This document shows, in pieces, positions 36,699-49,424 of a stretch of DNA of 64,000 bases. The position numbers were made by a program, and so were the translations under genes. Location: the NCBI RefSeq assembly GCF_001723175.1, contig NC_064652.1:2666001-2730000 (forward strand), written 5' to 3'. Positions within the stretch are counted from its first letter, which is position 1. Each line of letters opens with the position of its first letter. The DNA is from Penicillium oxalicum (lineage: Eukaryota; Ascomycota; Eurotiomycetes; Eurotiales; Aspergillaceae). The notes beneath the pieces are model-generated. The model did not search any database. It saw nothing but the letters and a program-made list of their open reading frames with translations, and was not told the origin of the DNA.

Positions 36699-38734
36699 AC
36701 TTGAGCAGAGAGAGGGGGTTGAAACGGGTTGTGTTGATTTCAAGCATTTTGAAGTTGTGATTTTGTGCATTCTTTGCGTGTCCGCGTTATGATCTCTTTA
36801 GCGTGATGATAATGGGGGAGCCACTTTTCGGGAAGTTCTTGGTATGTTCGTATGTCATGTCGTTGCAGTCAATCTTGTGTCGAGGTTCTTTTTTCTTTCA
36901 CGTCTTTTCTTCTTCTGGTCTCGTTACTTCCGAGGGAGCAGGGCTAATTTGTATCTCTTTGCATGGTGATTTGATATTTGTCTTTGGCCGTGATCATGTG
37001 AGCGTTGATTTCATAGCAGCGATTACTCTTTTCAAGCAGTGTTTGTGCTTTGCCTCTATCGTAGCGTCCTGAGGGGCAGGTGCCTCCTCGTCTCACTATA
37101 AGGAATGCCTAGCCTCAAGAAGCGAATCTCCATGGAAGTCCCGACCGCCTTGAGTCACTTTCGATACGGATTTTTGAATTGCATGTCGTGGGAGAGGAAG
37201 TGTCTGTAATGGAACGAAGACTAGATGGAATTTCCAGCACCGGGTGATCTTGGAAACATTTTCGAAGACGACCCTCGGGTGGGCGGCAGGACCGGTAGGC
37301 CTAGAAATGCCGCCGGGCGATATTCTCGGAAGTACCGTGGCTGTCGAGTCACGACTGCCCTGCACCCGGGCGGCCTGCATCTCTTGAATTACGGGTTCTC
37401 AATTCCTGGCTCGGAGAGACAGTTGCGTCTTTTTTTTTGGGTTCGCTCTTCTTTCTTTGTTGGAGGCCATTTCCGTTTTTTTGGCCTAGGAGACTCCCTG
37501 TGCTCACACCAGTCCATTGGATATGCAGTCTCGAAATCAAAGTCGAGGGCACGGAGGTGGTGTGGCTGGGTCATGTATGGCGTCGAGGTGCAAATGATGC
37601 AAACGGCCCGAGCAGGAGCCCAAGAGGTGGCGCAGCCTTGGATATGACAGTCGACGACTTACTTGGCAGGGAATCGTTCCTGTTTCAGATGCTCCCGTCG
37701 GGGTCAATGACTGTTAGCTCGTGGGGACACGAACCGTCCCGTTCTGCCTTGTCTGTGGAATGATGCCATGGTCAACGAAAAGAGACAACGATCCAGAGGG
37801 AGACGGTCAATTCCGACTGTGCACGAAAATCGACCAACACAAGCAACAGTGCCGCTCTCCTGTTGCAACCGCAATTGTCGGCGATCAAGAGGTCTTTCTA
37901 TCAACTCAAGCAAGTGTTTCATGGCTGGCGCGCTACCGGTATAGGCGTCGAAGATCGTAATACTTCACTGCCGCGTCTGGAGGCCGTAGCGCTCTGGCAG
38001 TGAAAGGCCAGTAGAGGGAGCGGTGACCAGCCTGGACGGTTATAGAACGCGTCCAGCGCACACAAGAGGCGCTTTGGAGGGGGTACCTGGTACATGAAAG
38101 ATTAAAGAGTATCCCGTCATGATCACCATGAGCCAAGTACAGTGACTCTTTACCCGGGCGCTAATTGAGGCTCACGACAAGCGGGAACTTGACTCTCAAG
38201 GCTGAACCCCCTCTCTCGCGTCCATTGCGGGCACAGGCGCCAATCCGAAATTATTAATGCAGTAGTCTGCATGGGGGTACCGCGACTCGATTCGAAACCA
38301 CCCTCGACGCTCTTTAGTCTTCTCTTCTCCATCTCCTGGCCATCTTAATTCCTCTTCTTTATTTCCCTTCTATAGTACCCTTCTATAGTACACCAAATCC
38401 ACAAGCCCCTCTGTTTATTCACAGGGCTGGGATCGCAGGACCTGTCTCCTCCAACAAGCTCGTCACCACGTGTGACTGTACCACGCTAGAACTACCAACC
38501 CACCTCTCTTCTTGGCTCTTGTCCTAGTCTTCCTCTCCAGCTGGCCCCCCCAACTCTTCCACTCCCATTTCTACCTTTTGGCCTCCTACCTTTTCCTGAA
38601 ATCGGCTTCCACCAGGACGGCCCTCCCCCTACCGAACGGGCCAGCAGAGAGGTCCCAACCGGCCAGAACACTGCCTTCCCCCCTCATTTTGAATCGAGGC
38701 TTGGGTGAAAGCACAAACACTGGTGTCGATCCCG
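36699..38734. other. 2-kb intergenic region and CT-rich leader of zinc-finger gene 1
   Basis: The left part is T/G-rich 3' UTR-like sequence of the coiled-coil gene. The right part (about 38300-38650) is strongly C/T-rich, as in leaders of fungal regulatory genes. Frames of up to 140 codons (37225-37647) show no domains. No separate gene is supportable. Confidence 0.45.
38365..38390. repeat. 13-bp perfect tandem duplication
   Basis: The unit CCCTTCTATAGTA occurs twice back to back in the leader region of zinc-finger gene 1. Each copy contains the palindrome CTATAG. Probably a replication-slippage duplication; it could double a binding site. Confidence 0.7.
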
Positions 38735-41700
38735 ATGACCGAGAATCTGTATACCAGCTGCCCAGAACTGGCTTCCTCGGATCCGTACCATCACTCCTTC
38801 AATGATTTCGGCTCGGCAGTTCCTCTCTCGCCCCCGTCGGAGATCAGCTCACCCGATCGGATGCCTGCTACATGCAGCAATCTCATCTCCGGTCATTCAA
38901 GGAAAGATCTAATCTCCGAAATGTCCGCTGATGCTGCTGCTGCTGTTGAGCATCGTCACGGGCACTCCCTCGCTAGCCGGGGTCCCACCATTCACCGTCG
39001 GAACCATCCTTCGGGGATCATTTGGACCCATTCCTATCAGCGCAGCCCTCCGATCAGGAGCAAAGCGAGTTCAATGCTTGCGCCATCCGTCTGACTTCCC
39101 AGAGTGAGAGTCCGGTTCAATTTTCCATTCCAGTCGAGGAGATGGATCCTCCCACTGGACATCCTCAGGGCTATCTGGCCCTCGGGAAAATTGAAACCAA
39201 GATTCTCAGTCAGAGCACCCTGCCTCAAAAGACCAGTGCAAATTCGGGCTTCATGGACCAAGTGGTACCCGAATCTGGGATATTCAGTCAGGGGACGTCT
39301 CTGCTTCTGGATGACAGTGTGTCTTCATCGGCTGTCGGGGATACGCAATGGCTAGCGTCCACAGCGTTTGATACGGACACGACCCTCTACACTGGCTCTG
39401 AGCCCCTGGTGCCCAGCCCGTTGTCCATGCCGGAGATGACTTGGGCACAGGACAATCTCCTTGCCCTTCCGCCTGAAGAGACAATGCCTTTTGTGGCCGG
39501 CGAGGAACCGCCGCATGAGAGTCTAACAAACGGCCTGCCTAGGCTGATGATTCCCACCGACTATGCATCTGAGTCTCTGCCGGTGCGGGGACGAAGTCCC
39601 ATCATCACCATTTCTGCGACCTCGCGAGGAGACTCGCCAGATGAGCACGTGCCCGAGGCGGCTCCCAGTCGGCTATTGCTGTCACCCACTGGCCACGATG
39701 AGGAGATCGATGGATATGAAAACCGCGAGAATGACCACCACTCCCCCTACTCCACGCCCGTCGATTCAATCCACAGCGGTAGTCATGCACAGGCTTCCGC
39801 AAGGATGCGGCACGGCCTCGACCCTTTTTCACGAGGGGACGAATACGGACCGAGTCCCAACGAGATCGATGCTCAAAACAAACAAGATAAAAAGAATAAA
39901 GAAGTTGGCCAGTGGACAGAGACTGTCTCGATCTGCGCCAACGATGCCGATGAGATGTTTCCGGATTCACCGAGAGGTCGTCCAAAGGTATCGAGTCGTA
40001 TACGCGCTCTCAGCACTGGCGATCGCCCCTTCCAGCAAGCCGATTACTTCAACTTGACGGAAAGCCAGCGGTTGATTGTGGGTCCCGGCTTGATGGTGCA
40101 CGAGAGTAGCGACGACGGGGTTGCAAGCGAGGACGACTCGGACAGTAGCTCAGCGCGATACTCTCCCCCAATGCCCGTTGGCGATCTTCAAGGGGAAGAT
40201 CAACCTCCTCTAGTGGTAGCTTCGCCAGAGCTTGTTGCTTCCCCGGAAGAAGCATTCCCGATGTGGCAGCATGATGCGCCGCGGGAGCCTCTGCACGAGC
40301 CGGTAAGGAAACAGCCTCAGACTTCAGCATTTGCCATGGCCAAATTTCAGGAATATGCAAGAGAGCAAGATGCAGCTTCCATCACGGCAACGATCGATGC
40401 CGACAGCATCCGAAACCTGAGCATAAGCTTGGAGCAGTCTCTGAGGTTTCCGCAAGAGACAAAAAGGAAGAGCAACAGCTGGAGCAGCAACTTCTTTTCC
40501 AAACGTGGCGTCCGAAGTAGCGTCCAGCACGCACATGAAAAATTAAAACGACAAGCCTCGGATTTGTCACTGGCAAGCGCGACCCCTGCTGATCCAACTG
40601 TGGACACGGGGCTCGCCATGCCCCAGCGAAAAGAGAGTTCTGGTTCCAGCTATCGACATCGATTGAGTTTAGCCGGCAGGCACTCCCCAAGGCCGCATTC
40701 TCGTTCTCCGAGCCTCACGAGTGCGTTAATGTCAATGACGGGGCAGATGGCTGCGGTTGGAGGCAGCCGCTCTGTTCAAGCAGCATCGCCTCAGCCGGAT
40801 ACTGTTCCGAAACTCTCCACGGCCAAATGGAGCCGAGATCGTGCCAAAAGCGAATTGCCACGACCGAGCACGCCAGGGTTATTCAGCCTAATCAAAACTT
40901 ATGGAGGTCCGCCCGTCGCCAGCTTGGCGAGATTCCATAAGGCAGACCTCCATTCCGCGGACACGAAAGCAGACCTGGTTCCTAAAGCCGAGATGGCAGA
41001 TGCTGAGGATCACGAGGAAATCGACCCCGGCAAGGATGAAAAACATGTGATGGACTTTTCAATGCCGCCCACATTGCCCGTGCCAAGCAAGGATGGCTTC
41101 AAGTCACAGATCATGCAGTTGAATCCGCGACTAAATTCGTGTCTGATCGACCGCTTTGCTGACGAGCAGGTTCGTCGGTACCGTAAACTGGTCGAGTTCC
41201 AGCAAAAGCATGCCGCCGCGATTGCCAAAGGCTCCTGTCAATCGGGTCCTTTCTGCTTCGCGCTGGGTGGACGAGCAGAATTGCTGCCTCTGCGTAGAAA
41301 CGCTGCTGATGGGGAAAACGGCCATGTGCAGTTTCGTGTGGTGCATGATCATGACCCATCTCTCGGCTCGAGCGAAGGGGCAGTGGCGGCAGCTCAATTT
41401 CCCCCTGGCGTACCCCTTCCGCCTGTTTCTCGGTTGCCAGCTCGATTTGAGTGCCCGGTTTGCTTCCAAGTGAAAGAAATCCACAAACCTTCTGACTGGT
41501 CAAAGCACATCTACGAGGATATACAGCCGTTTACGTGCACGTTTCCCGAGTGTACCGAGCCAAAGTCCTTCAAACGCAAGGCCGACTGGGTTCGTCATGA
41601 AGGTGAACGACACCGTCAACAGGAATGGTGGACCTGTTCAATGAAGGAGTGCTCGCACAAATGCTATCGAAAAAACAATTTCATCCAGCATTTGGTACGA

Positions 41701-42681
41701 GAGCACAAGTTGGGAGACGACAAGACGGTCACGAGCAAGATGTGCCGAGACTATGATGGCTCTGTGAAATCGATCGATCAGTTGGTTGAGGAATGTAAGG
41801 GAACCGCGGACCAGACCCCAGATATGGAGCCTTGTCGGTTCTGTGGAAATCACTGTGGCACATGGAAAAAATTAACGGCGCATCTGGGGAAACACATGGA
41901 GCAATTGGCTATGCCGGTCTTGCAGTTGGCCAGGCAGATTGGCGGCGCCTCGTATCCGACGATCCAGGCGCAGGACGAACACGTTCTTTCCTCGTCAAAC
42001 TCGTTTGAGAAAGTGGTTGACAGCAGTGGCGGCAACAACAACAATGCTGCGGCCGATCCCTTCCCAGCTCAAGTCGCGGTGCCACCGCAGTTTCACGATC
42101 TTACCCCATCCGCCCAGGCTTGCGTCTACTCTGTGGATGCTCCTAGTATCAGCTACACGAGCATGACTGGCGGCGATATCCTGATGGAGCCCGAGCAGAT
42201 GATCGACACCCTGCAGCCGAATTCCCAATTTGGTGATCAGTTCGCTGCCACGGACCTGTATAATGCAGGCCACACCCAGCCTACAGCCACGACATCCGCC
42301 ACATTGAATGCCCCAAGCCACGCACATTCCAATCTTCATGCCCATGCCCTTGCCAACGCCCACGCTCAACTTCAGCCCCCCTTCCGACCGCCCCATCCCT
42401 CACATCGAATGTCTGTCTCGTATCCGCCTCTGTACCCGCCAAGATCACCGGGTCCAGTGATCACTCCAAATTCCTATTCCGTCACTTCCCAACTGCCGCC
42501 CCAGGCGCAGCCGATGCAGCCGGCCCCCGCTTCGGCGGTCATGGGGTTGAGCTCGGTTTATGAAGTCCAGCGGCAAGAACAGAGCGGGTATCCAGCATAC
42601 CAACCAATGGTTCCGACCAACTCGTACGTACATGTGCACGGACAGTACGGGTCGGGAAGTCATTCCTCGCAGATGGGATAG
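38735..42681 (+). CDS. C2H2 zinc-finger protein 1, 5' end unresolved
   Basis: The long frame is open from 38977 to 42681; its first ATG is 39142, which gives 1179 residues. A second frame starting at ATG 38735 (M-T-E-N-L-Y-T-S-C-P-E-L-A-S-S-D-P-Y) looks like the true N-terminus but is offset by one base. I find no good GT donor to join them, so the 5' model is open. The protein is long and Ser/Pro-rich, with a short coil near 40330-40460. The finger region is at residues 771-918 counted from 39142: C-P-V-C-F-Q-V-K, C-T-F-P-E-C-T-E-P-K-S-F then K-A-D-W-V-R-H-E, C-S-M-K-E-C-S-H-K-C-Y-R-K-N-N-F-I-Q-H-L, and C-R-F-C-G-N-H-C-G-T-W. The tail is Pro/Ala/His/Gln-rich. Likely a nuclear DNA-binding regulator; target unknown. 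Confidence 0.75.
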
Positions 42682-45600
42682 GCGAGTGATCGACTCGCAT
42701 TGTATTCTTCATTATTTTTGTGCTTTATCCTACCATGGCGCTTGTACTGTGTAATGCATGCTCTGATGAATCGTGTACAATTTTCCTTCTGGTTATGCTC
42801 CTGCTTTGTACCACCCTTGTGCTCAATCCGTGTGCTTCTTTCGAGGCAGGATCAAGCTGGTCTGCGCCCCATTTGACTGGTCCATGTTTACATTACCGTC
42901 GGCCTTTTTGCATCGATTTGGATGTGGTTTCCGTGGCTGAAGGCTTTGTCGTTCTTTGCTTTCTGCGATTTTGTTTGTGGCTTCTATACCCCCCCATGCG
43001 AGGAGTGCATCATCATGTTTTCCAATATTTTTATGTCATGCTAGGCTAGTCTCTCAGGTCATTCCGTGGACCTCTCGGTCAAATAGAGTTGTTATTAATA
43101 TTTTATGAGGCCTGCATGGGAATCATACTCGAAGCTTGGAACTCTCCTTTCATTAAAGGTGTCTTGAACTTGGTAACCGGGCTGTACCTACCATTTTGTG
43201 GAATATCAAATCTTTGAGACTCCAAGCTTGGAAAGTTTGGTGATATTGATCCGAACGGGTAGCGAGCCGGGTGAGGGTATATAATCGCACGATCAAACCT
43301 CCCCCGCTCTGAGGGGCATTCCATCATTCATCTGATCCGTCAGTGTACATGTAAGCCACCTAGATCACCCAATTGCCCAGTGCCGTGTATATTTAAGCTA
43401 CTATATCTACTAACTATGTGAGTATTATCTTCATCCATTACCCCTGTCGGGTGAGGTCACTAACTGATATCTGATACGATAAACGACATTCTGTGAAAGA
43501 AAGAAAAAAAAATAAACAAAAAGACCAGTCCTCTCAGCTCAAAAGATGGATTCGTCTCTGAGTAATACCTTGATAATCTTGAACCGGATTACATTCCTAG
43601 CTACTGTAGATGCCGGTAAGCCCTCGAAAGGCAGTGCTGCCGAGCCCGTCTCGTTACAATTCCAACACGGCCTTGAACCAGCTGGTGCTATTATATGGTT
43701 TCGCTGTGCATATTCAGGAGTAACGGGCTGGGGGTAGGTCAAGGTGCAGCAGGGGTTTTTGAGTATATATGGTATAAGCTGGAAGGTGAGAATTGGAGGG
43801 GGAACAAAGTGAAAACAAAAAAAAACAAACAAACAAACATGAGAATGTTGAAAAGGAATAAAAAGAGCGGAAATCGATTAATGAATGATCAGTGTGTCGT
43901 GTCGTGGATCCCGGTCCTGGTCGGATCGTCGGGAATGATCTGAACATGGCGAGTCAAAACTCGTGACTTAAAAGGTGGAAGTTGGAATCTCTGGGCCTGT
44001 GGAACTCAAACTAATCATTGCAGATCGTCACCGTCGACTTCCTTATCCACCACTGAGGTACTATACTGTAGATTCTCCCCTAACGAATGTGTAATGGATC
44101 CAGAGCACTGGATACGTTTTATCCTCTCTTTTCCAATCTGTTCGTCGCGTGTGGCGTCTGGCTCTCCCCCCTCCCGGTCAGCCTGGTCAAATCAAGCCTC
44201 TCTACAGTGCAGTAGGCAGTACAGTCAGTCCAGATGAATACCCGGGAGACACATCCGGCAGGTAGAAATCAACTAGAACCTGTAACACAGCACATGTACC
44301 AGAGCAGTATCAAAGTACTTTGCTTATGCACTTCTTTTTCGGCAGTAGTGGCGGTGGGCGGTGGATCCGTGAGTCTGGGCTTCCATCTGATTTGCGGCGT
44401 CCCCGCGACCTCTAGATTTGCTAGTATTCTCGGATGTGCATCCCATTGCATGAAGTGCGTCTGAGAGATCACATTTTAGTGGGGATGAGTGTTCAACAAC
44501 GAACGATTCCCTTTTCTTTTGTTTTCTCTTTTTTGGGGGGATTTCTGAATGGCCAGTGTAATGATGCATGGCTGTGCTTGGATTGGCCCGGGTTGATGAT
44601 AAGGTTAGACCTTATGTACCTTTACCTTTAGTGAGTGGGTGGAATGAGGGATTTTGTGTAGAACGATGGGGGGGAGTGGGTTATAGGTCTCAATTTCAAT
44701 GGGCCTGGATATAGAATCCTTTTTTATTTTTCGTGTCACCTAGGTGGCCGATACATATTGCCAAGTAAAGGAGGGAAAAAAAAGAAAATCCATCATGTTA
44801 GGAATTGGAAGGTGGAAAGGCGAGTGCTTTGCTTTTGACGCGTGCTTTTTTGGTTTTTTTTTAACGGATTGAGGGAACGAGAGATGTAGTGTTACCTAGA
44901 AACCACTATCTGAGTAGTTTGTCAATTGTCAGTGCTCGTGACAAATTGCATGTTCATGACAAGCTTGCTCGGGAGTTTTTCAGGTTCTTGTCGTCATTGT
45001 ATCCCATGTTGATCGCAATTTACTCTTCGAAGAGGAGAGTTGCGGGAACCCGACGAGCGCGTGGTTGACAGAATGTCAGGTCTGTTTCAGAATCAAATAG
45101 AGAGAAGCTTATTTTTTTTGTTGGTCTTCCCTTTCCCTTTCCCAAGATCCTTGCTTGAGGCAAGCTTCATTCTTCATCCAGTCTCGCTTATAACGGCTAG
45201 AGAAGAGAAATGCCCTATTCAGGCATACGCTCGATGTTGGGGCTGGGGATTGTGTACAGTGTGAAAGGTGTACACACACGAGTAACACGTTAGGTGGACT
45301 CGTGAAGTATGCAGGGCTTCCAGTTCAGGCTCACAGCCCGTCATCCCTTGCCGAACGGTACGAGATTCCTGTTCTCAATGTGGATAGCAGTGCGTGACTC
45401 AGGATCATGTCGAATGGGAGAATGGGAACAAGATGTGTCGATCGCCCTGTCACTCCTCCGTGTGTACCGATCTAGTTGGATCTCCGGTGGGGATGAACGG
45501 GGCCGGGGATGACATGCGAAGGTCTACGACAGAAAGAGATGAGGGGGAAAAAAGGTGAACAGGAAACAAGGGAGAGGAAACTCAATTTGTGGGAGATGAG

Positions 45601-47151
45601 AGGGGGGAATCATATTCGTCAGATGGTGTATCTTGATATGTATGCAAAAGATAAACTCGTTCAAGGTTTTCATGGGAGGTCGATTGCGGGAGTGTGGATA
45701 ATTCGTCATTGGAGTTGTGCATGCGCTTGAATTTCTCCAAAAAGCATGAATAGAGAGATGTTCCAAGGAGATGGCTCGTAGATACATTATTACCTCACTG
45801 CTTTCCGAGTAAATAAAAAGTATACACGATCCTCAGCTGGAATCAGCCACCTCCATGATGACTAACCGTCGCTACGACTTTGGCCTTGAACCTTGCAAGT
45901 GACCCCTTTCGAGTCACTTATCTCCTGCTCAGTACAGCAGTCAACACCATTTTTTTTCCCTCGGTGATTCCCTCTCGACATCAGCTCACAGTATGGGTAT
46001 ACAAAGAAGGGAGCGTGAATCGAGTATGCCTGGTGAATCAAGGGATAAGACACGCATTCCACAGCTGTTTCGGCACTCCCTATGCACTCCCAGTACGGGC
46101 ATCGCTTAACGAGCGCAATGCTTCGCCCATCGCCACCCCTTGAGAACCCGCGTGGTGATTCGGCCCGGGGCGCGAAGCGAGGCTTCGAAACAATGTGGAG
46201 GAAAGGACGACGAGCGAGTGACAAGAGAAGAAAGTAGGGGGGATATGAATGGATCCAGACCGACAGCCATCAAAGGCCACAATCAAAGTAAATATAGAAA
46301 ATGAGAAGAGAATACAGACATAAAATACAGTGAGAGAGAGGCGGAGTACCCGCAGATCAGGGCTGGCCGTGCATACTCGAATGTCGCGTGGATTCGTTCC
46401 CAGCCCATGCAATCTGCACCTCGTTGGTCTGGAGGATCGAGCCCAAGACCACATCGTTCATTCTGCTTTTGCGTTCTCACATTTAACCCGGCGCAGATCC
46501 AGTGGTCAATGAGCTCTTTTTTTCTTTTTCTCTTTCATAAATCCCACCATTCAACTTTCGACCACTCAGACACTGGCGTCAGCCAACTCTCTTTTCAACC
46601 CTTTTCCTTTCCGTATTTCTCTCTTTTTCGTTTTCTTTTTCCGGGTGACTCCCCATTGAACGCTGGGCAGCAGTGCTGGAACAGTTCACTTTCAGTCGGC
46701 AAATTAGACCACAATATCACAAGTTGCCCACGAGTTCAGCTGGCTTCTGAAAATTTTCTCAAATCATCGAATCCTGGTTGTTGATTTGAAGTCCTTCCAA
46801 CCCTCCACACGCATACACACCCACACATTTCGTAACTACACATCGCCTTTTCGGGAACCGTGTTGGTTGATCCACCACCAACTCGCAGTCAGTGGACAGC
46901 CTCAACTACTCTATTGGCGTATACTATATCCAAGTGACTCGCCACCCTTCAGCCACATCATGGAGGTTCGTGCATACAGTGGTCTCTGTCCATTGTCATC
47001 CCTGCCTCTCCGCAAAGAGTCTTTAGCATCTCTCCTTCCTGTCTCTTGCCTCGAATGTCTATCAAACAACGCCGGCTCGGCTCACTCTGATAAATTCGAA
47101 TAGTGCCCTCAAGTGAGCTGGACTGATACGACCGACATCCTTCACGGCATC
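42682..47151. other. 4.5-kb gene-free region upstream of zinc-finger gene 2
   Basis: The largest spacer in the window. The left 400 bp are T/G-rich 3' UTR-like sequence of zinc-finger gene 1. 43100-46450 is mixed, with poly-A and poly-T runs and no frame over about 120 codons having features; a 63-codon frame at 43546-43737 is the neatest but unsupported. 46515-46650 is strongly pyrimidine-rich. The size suits a regulatory gene with a long promoter and leader. Confidence 0.5.
46960..47103 (+). other. possible uORF (47 codons) before zinc-finger gene 2
   Basis: ATG 46960 has A at -3 and G at +4, and opens a 47-codon frame ending with TAG at 47101-47103, 48 bp before the ATG chosen for the zinc-finger gene. 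If the transcript includes this segment, the frame would be read first and could damp translation. It could instead be part of a leader intron. There is no transcript evidence. Confidence 0.35.
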
Positions 47152-49424
47152 ATGGCCCCGCAAGAGGAGTCGTACATGCATCCTGGCCTGACTCACGGCC
47201 ACCAAGCCGGCCTGTCACTCGACTCAACCCTGGATCTGGAATTTGGACTGGCCGAGTCGCATGCCCAAACGGCAGTGCCGGAATGGTCAAGCGTGTTTGC
47301 TCCGTCCGCAGGATCTCCCGATTTCTGTCACCCATACTTTCACCCATCACGCCTGACGGCCAGTCAGGACGCATGGAGCCCGCTGCAGGTCACCGGTGTC
47401 CCTAGTCAGTCCACCATGTCGCACATGCAAATGCCCAAGGCAGATCACGAAGCAGGCTTCGTCAGAGATCATTATCGCACCCCGTCAGAGACTGGCAGCC
47501 AGCATCTGGGAAGTCTTCATTCGGGCGACTCCGGGTACGGCGGGACCAGCTGTGGGACCAGATCGGTGGTTCCATCATCCTACGGTGTGGATTCGATCTC
47601 GAGCCCACTGGCGGGCTTCAATGAACAAAGCTTTGGGGACTCAATCTCCATGTTCAACCGGGCCTTTGTTGGATCCACAACTTGTTCGGAGGATTTCCCG
47701 AGCTCGCTGGTCGAGTCGGTCAAGTGCGATCATCCGACATGCACATGGGTGGGAAAGTGTCCCTCAGATAAAAGGTGTGTGTCTCTGAAGCAATTCTAAC
47801 TCGGCTCGCGATCGATACAGTGCTGACTGGAATATCTTTCGTAGAAAGCATGAGGCTCGGCATCGCAAGTTGTTCAAATGCGACGAACCGAACTGTCCGC
47901 GCAAGGAAGGGTTTGGAACCATTAACGACTTGGCCCGCCACAAGAAGTGCGTTCACAACAAGGAACCCGAGCGCGGGCCCAAGATGATGTACCTTTGCTT
48001 TGGACAGAACTGCCCCCGGCCCAACAAGATGTGGCCTCGACAAGACAATTTCAAACAACATCTCAGCCGGATGCATCACGGCGAGGATGCGGATGCACTT
48101 CTCAAGAAGTAGGTCTTTTCTTACTTTCCATCCTGTCTCCGTATCTTCGATATGATGGTTTGGAGTGTACGGGATACTAACAAGATATAGATCCATGGAT
48201 TGGTACGAAAGTTCCGGGCGATCCCTCCAAAGCAACGAGGATACAGTTTCAGAAGACGCCTTCAGCGAAGCCCAGCAGGATCTGGTTTACAATCATAGCG
48301 CAAACATGAACGCACCGTCATCTACAAACAGCCCGAAAGAAGCAGGAGAAAGCTGTCTGCCAGGGCTCCCAACACCCAGACCTCTGCACTATCACTCTAC
48401 GCAGATTCAACCCGAAAACTCCCATCCAGAGCCCTTCCCTTCGCTTGCGGTGGATGATCATCCCATCAACGCAGAGCCCGAGCCCGCCAGATCCGGCACA
48501 TCCATCTCAGACGCAGCAGACAACCTCATCAATGCAATGACCAAAATGATGAACGCCCGTGGTCGAAGATCTAGCCAGCACAGCGACGAAGGAATTGAGA
48601 TTGAGGCTGAGGGTACTGATCTCCCCCAACCAAAACGCCAGATGTTACAAAAGATTCTCGCCACTGCTTTGGAACGCCTTTCTGAAAAGCCAGGGGTGGC
48701 CCCGACTATGGTGGAATCTAACGAGGACAAACACGACTGGTTCCAATGTGATGTTTGTCCCAAGCGAACCAGATTGCGCTGTGAGATGAAGTGAGTACCT
48801 GGAGAAACTTCCCCACCCCCCACCTTTTTGAAAAAAAAAAAAAAACTTGCAAGTGCGTGTGATCTAACAGGAGTACCTCGCTGTAGAAAACATCAAAAAC
48901 GTCACGAACGTCCCTACGGCTGCACATTCCCACAGTGTGCCAAGTCCTTTGGCAGTAAAGCCGATTGGAAACGTCACGAAACCTCGCAACATCTCAACAT
49001 TCCCAGTTGGCTCTGCACTCTACATGACCCAGTCAAGAATGGTGTCTGCGAACGCATCTTCTATCGCGAGGAACTCTTCACGCAACACCTTAACCAGGCG
49101 CATACTCTGCCCAAGACGAGAGTCGTGCCCGCTGTCCAGGCAAGCCGTCTCGACGTCGCGCATCAATCACAATATTGGTGTGGCTTTTGCACCCAATATC
49201 TTCCGCTCAGCAGCTCTGGCGCCATGGCGTTGGATGAGCGTTTTAACCATATTGATGTGGAGCATTTCAAGAAGGGAGTCAAGGGAAAACAGTGGTGTTT
49301 CCCGTCGACGAGTATTGCTGGCAATACCGACGCTGTTGTCGGATCAGTGTTTGCGAGTGAGAATGTGACTCTGCATGGCTTGGAGAGAGTGAGTCGGAAA
49401 CGGAAACTTGGGACTCGGCAGTGA
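47152..49424 (+). CDS. C2H2 zinc-finger protein 2
   Basis: Exons 47152-47774, 47821-48108, 48191-48790 and 48887-49424 give 682 residues. ATG 47152 is the first in the frame. The N-terminal 185 residues are Ser/His/Gly-rich. A first finger block (about 192-305) contains C-D-H-P-T-C-T-W, C-D-E-P-N-C-P-R-K-E-G-F with L-A-R-H-K-K-C-V-H, and C-F-G-Q-N-C-P-R-P with F-K-Q-H-L-S-R-M-H. A polar linker with a Gln/Leu-rich helix follows. The second block (about 490-600) has C-D-V-C, C-T-F-P-Q-C-A-K-S-F-G-S-K-A-D-W-K-R-H-E and F-T-Q-H-L-N-Q-A-H. A basic S-R-K-R-K-L-G-T-R-Q tail may be a nuclear signal. Introns are 46, 82 and 96 bp; each splits a codon between its second and third base. Probably a transcription regulator; targets unknown. 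Confidence 0.85.

Noticed and set aside
37225..37647. 140-codon plus frame downstream of the coiled-coil gene
   Set aside because: No ATG-proximal context or domain, low coding character, overlaps antisense frames.
42720..43049. 109-codon Cys/Leu-rich plus frame after zinc-finger gene 1
   Set aside because: T/G-rich 3' UTR sequence produces hydrophobic codons; no other support.
43128..43235. Short inverted repeat around two AAGCTTGGA copies, as a possible MITE remnant
   Set aside because: Only about 14 bp pair imperfectly, with no target-site duplication or extended stem.
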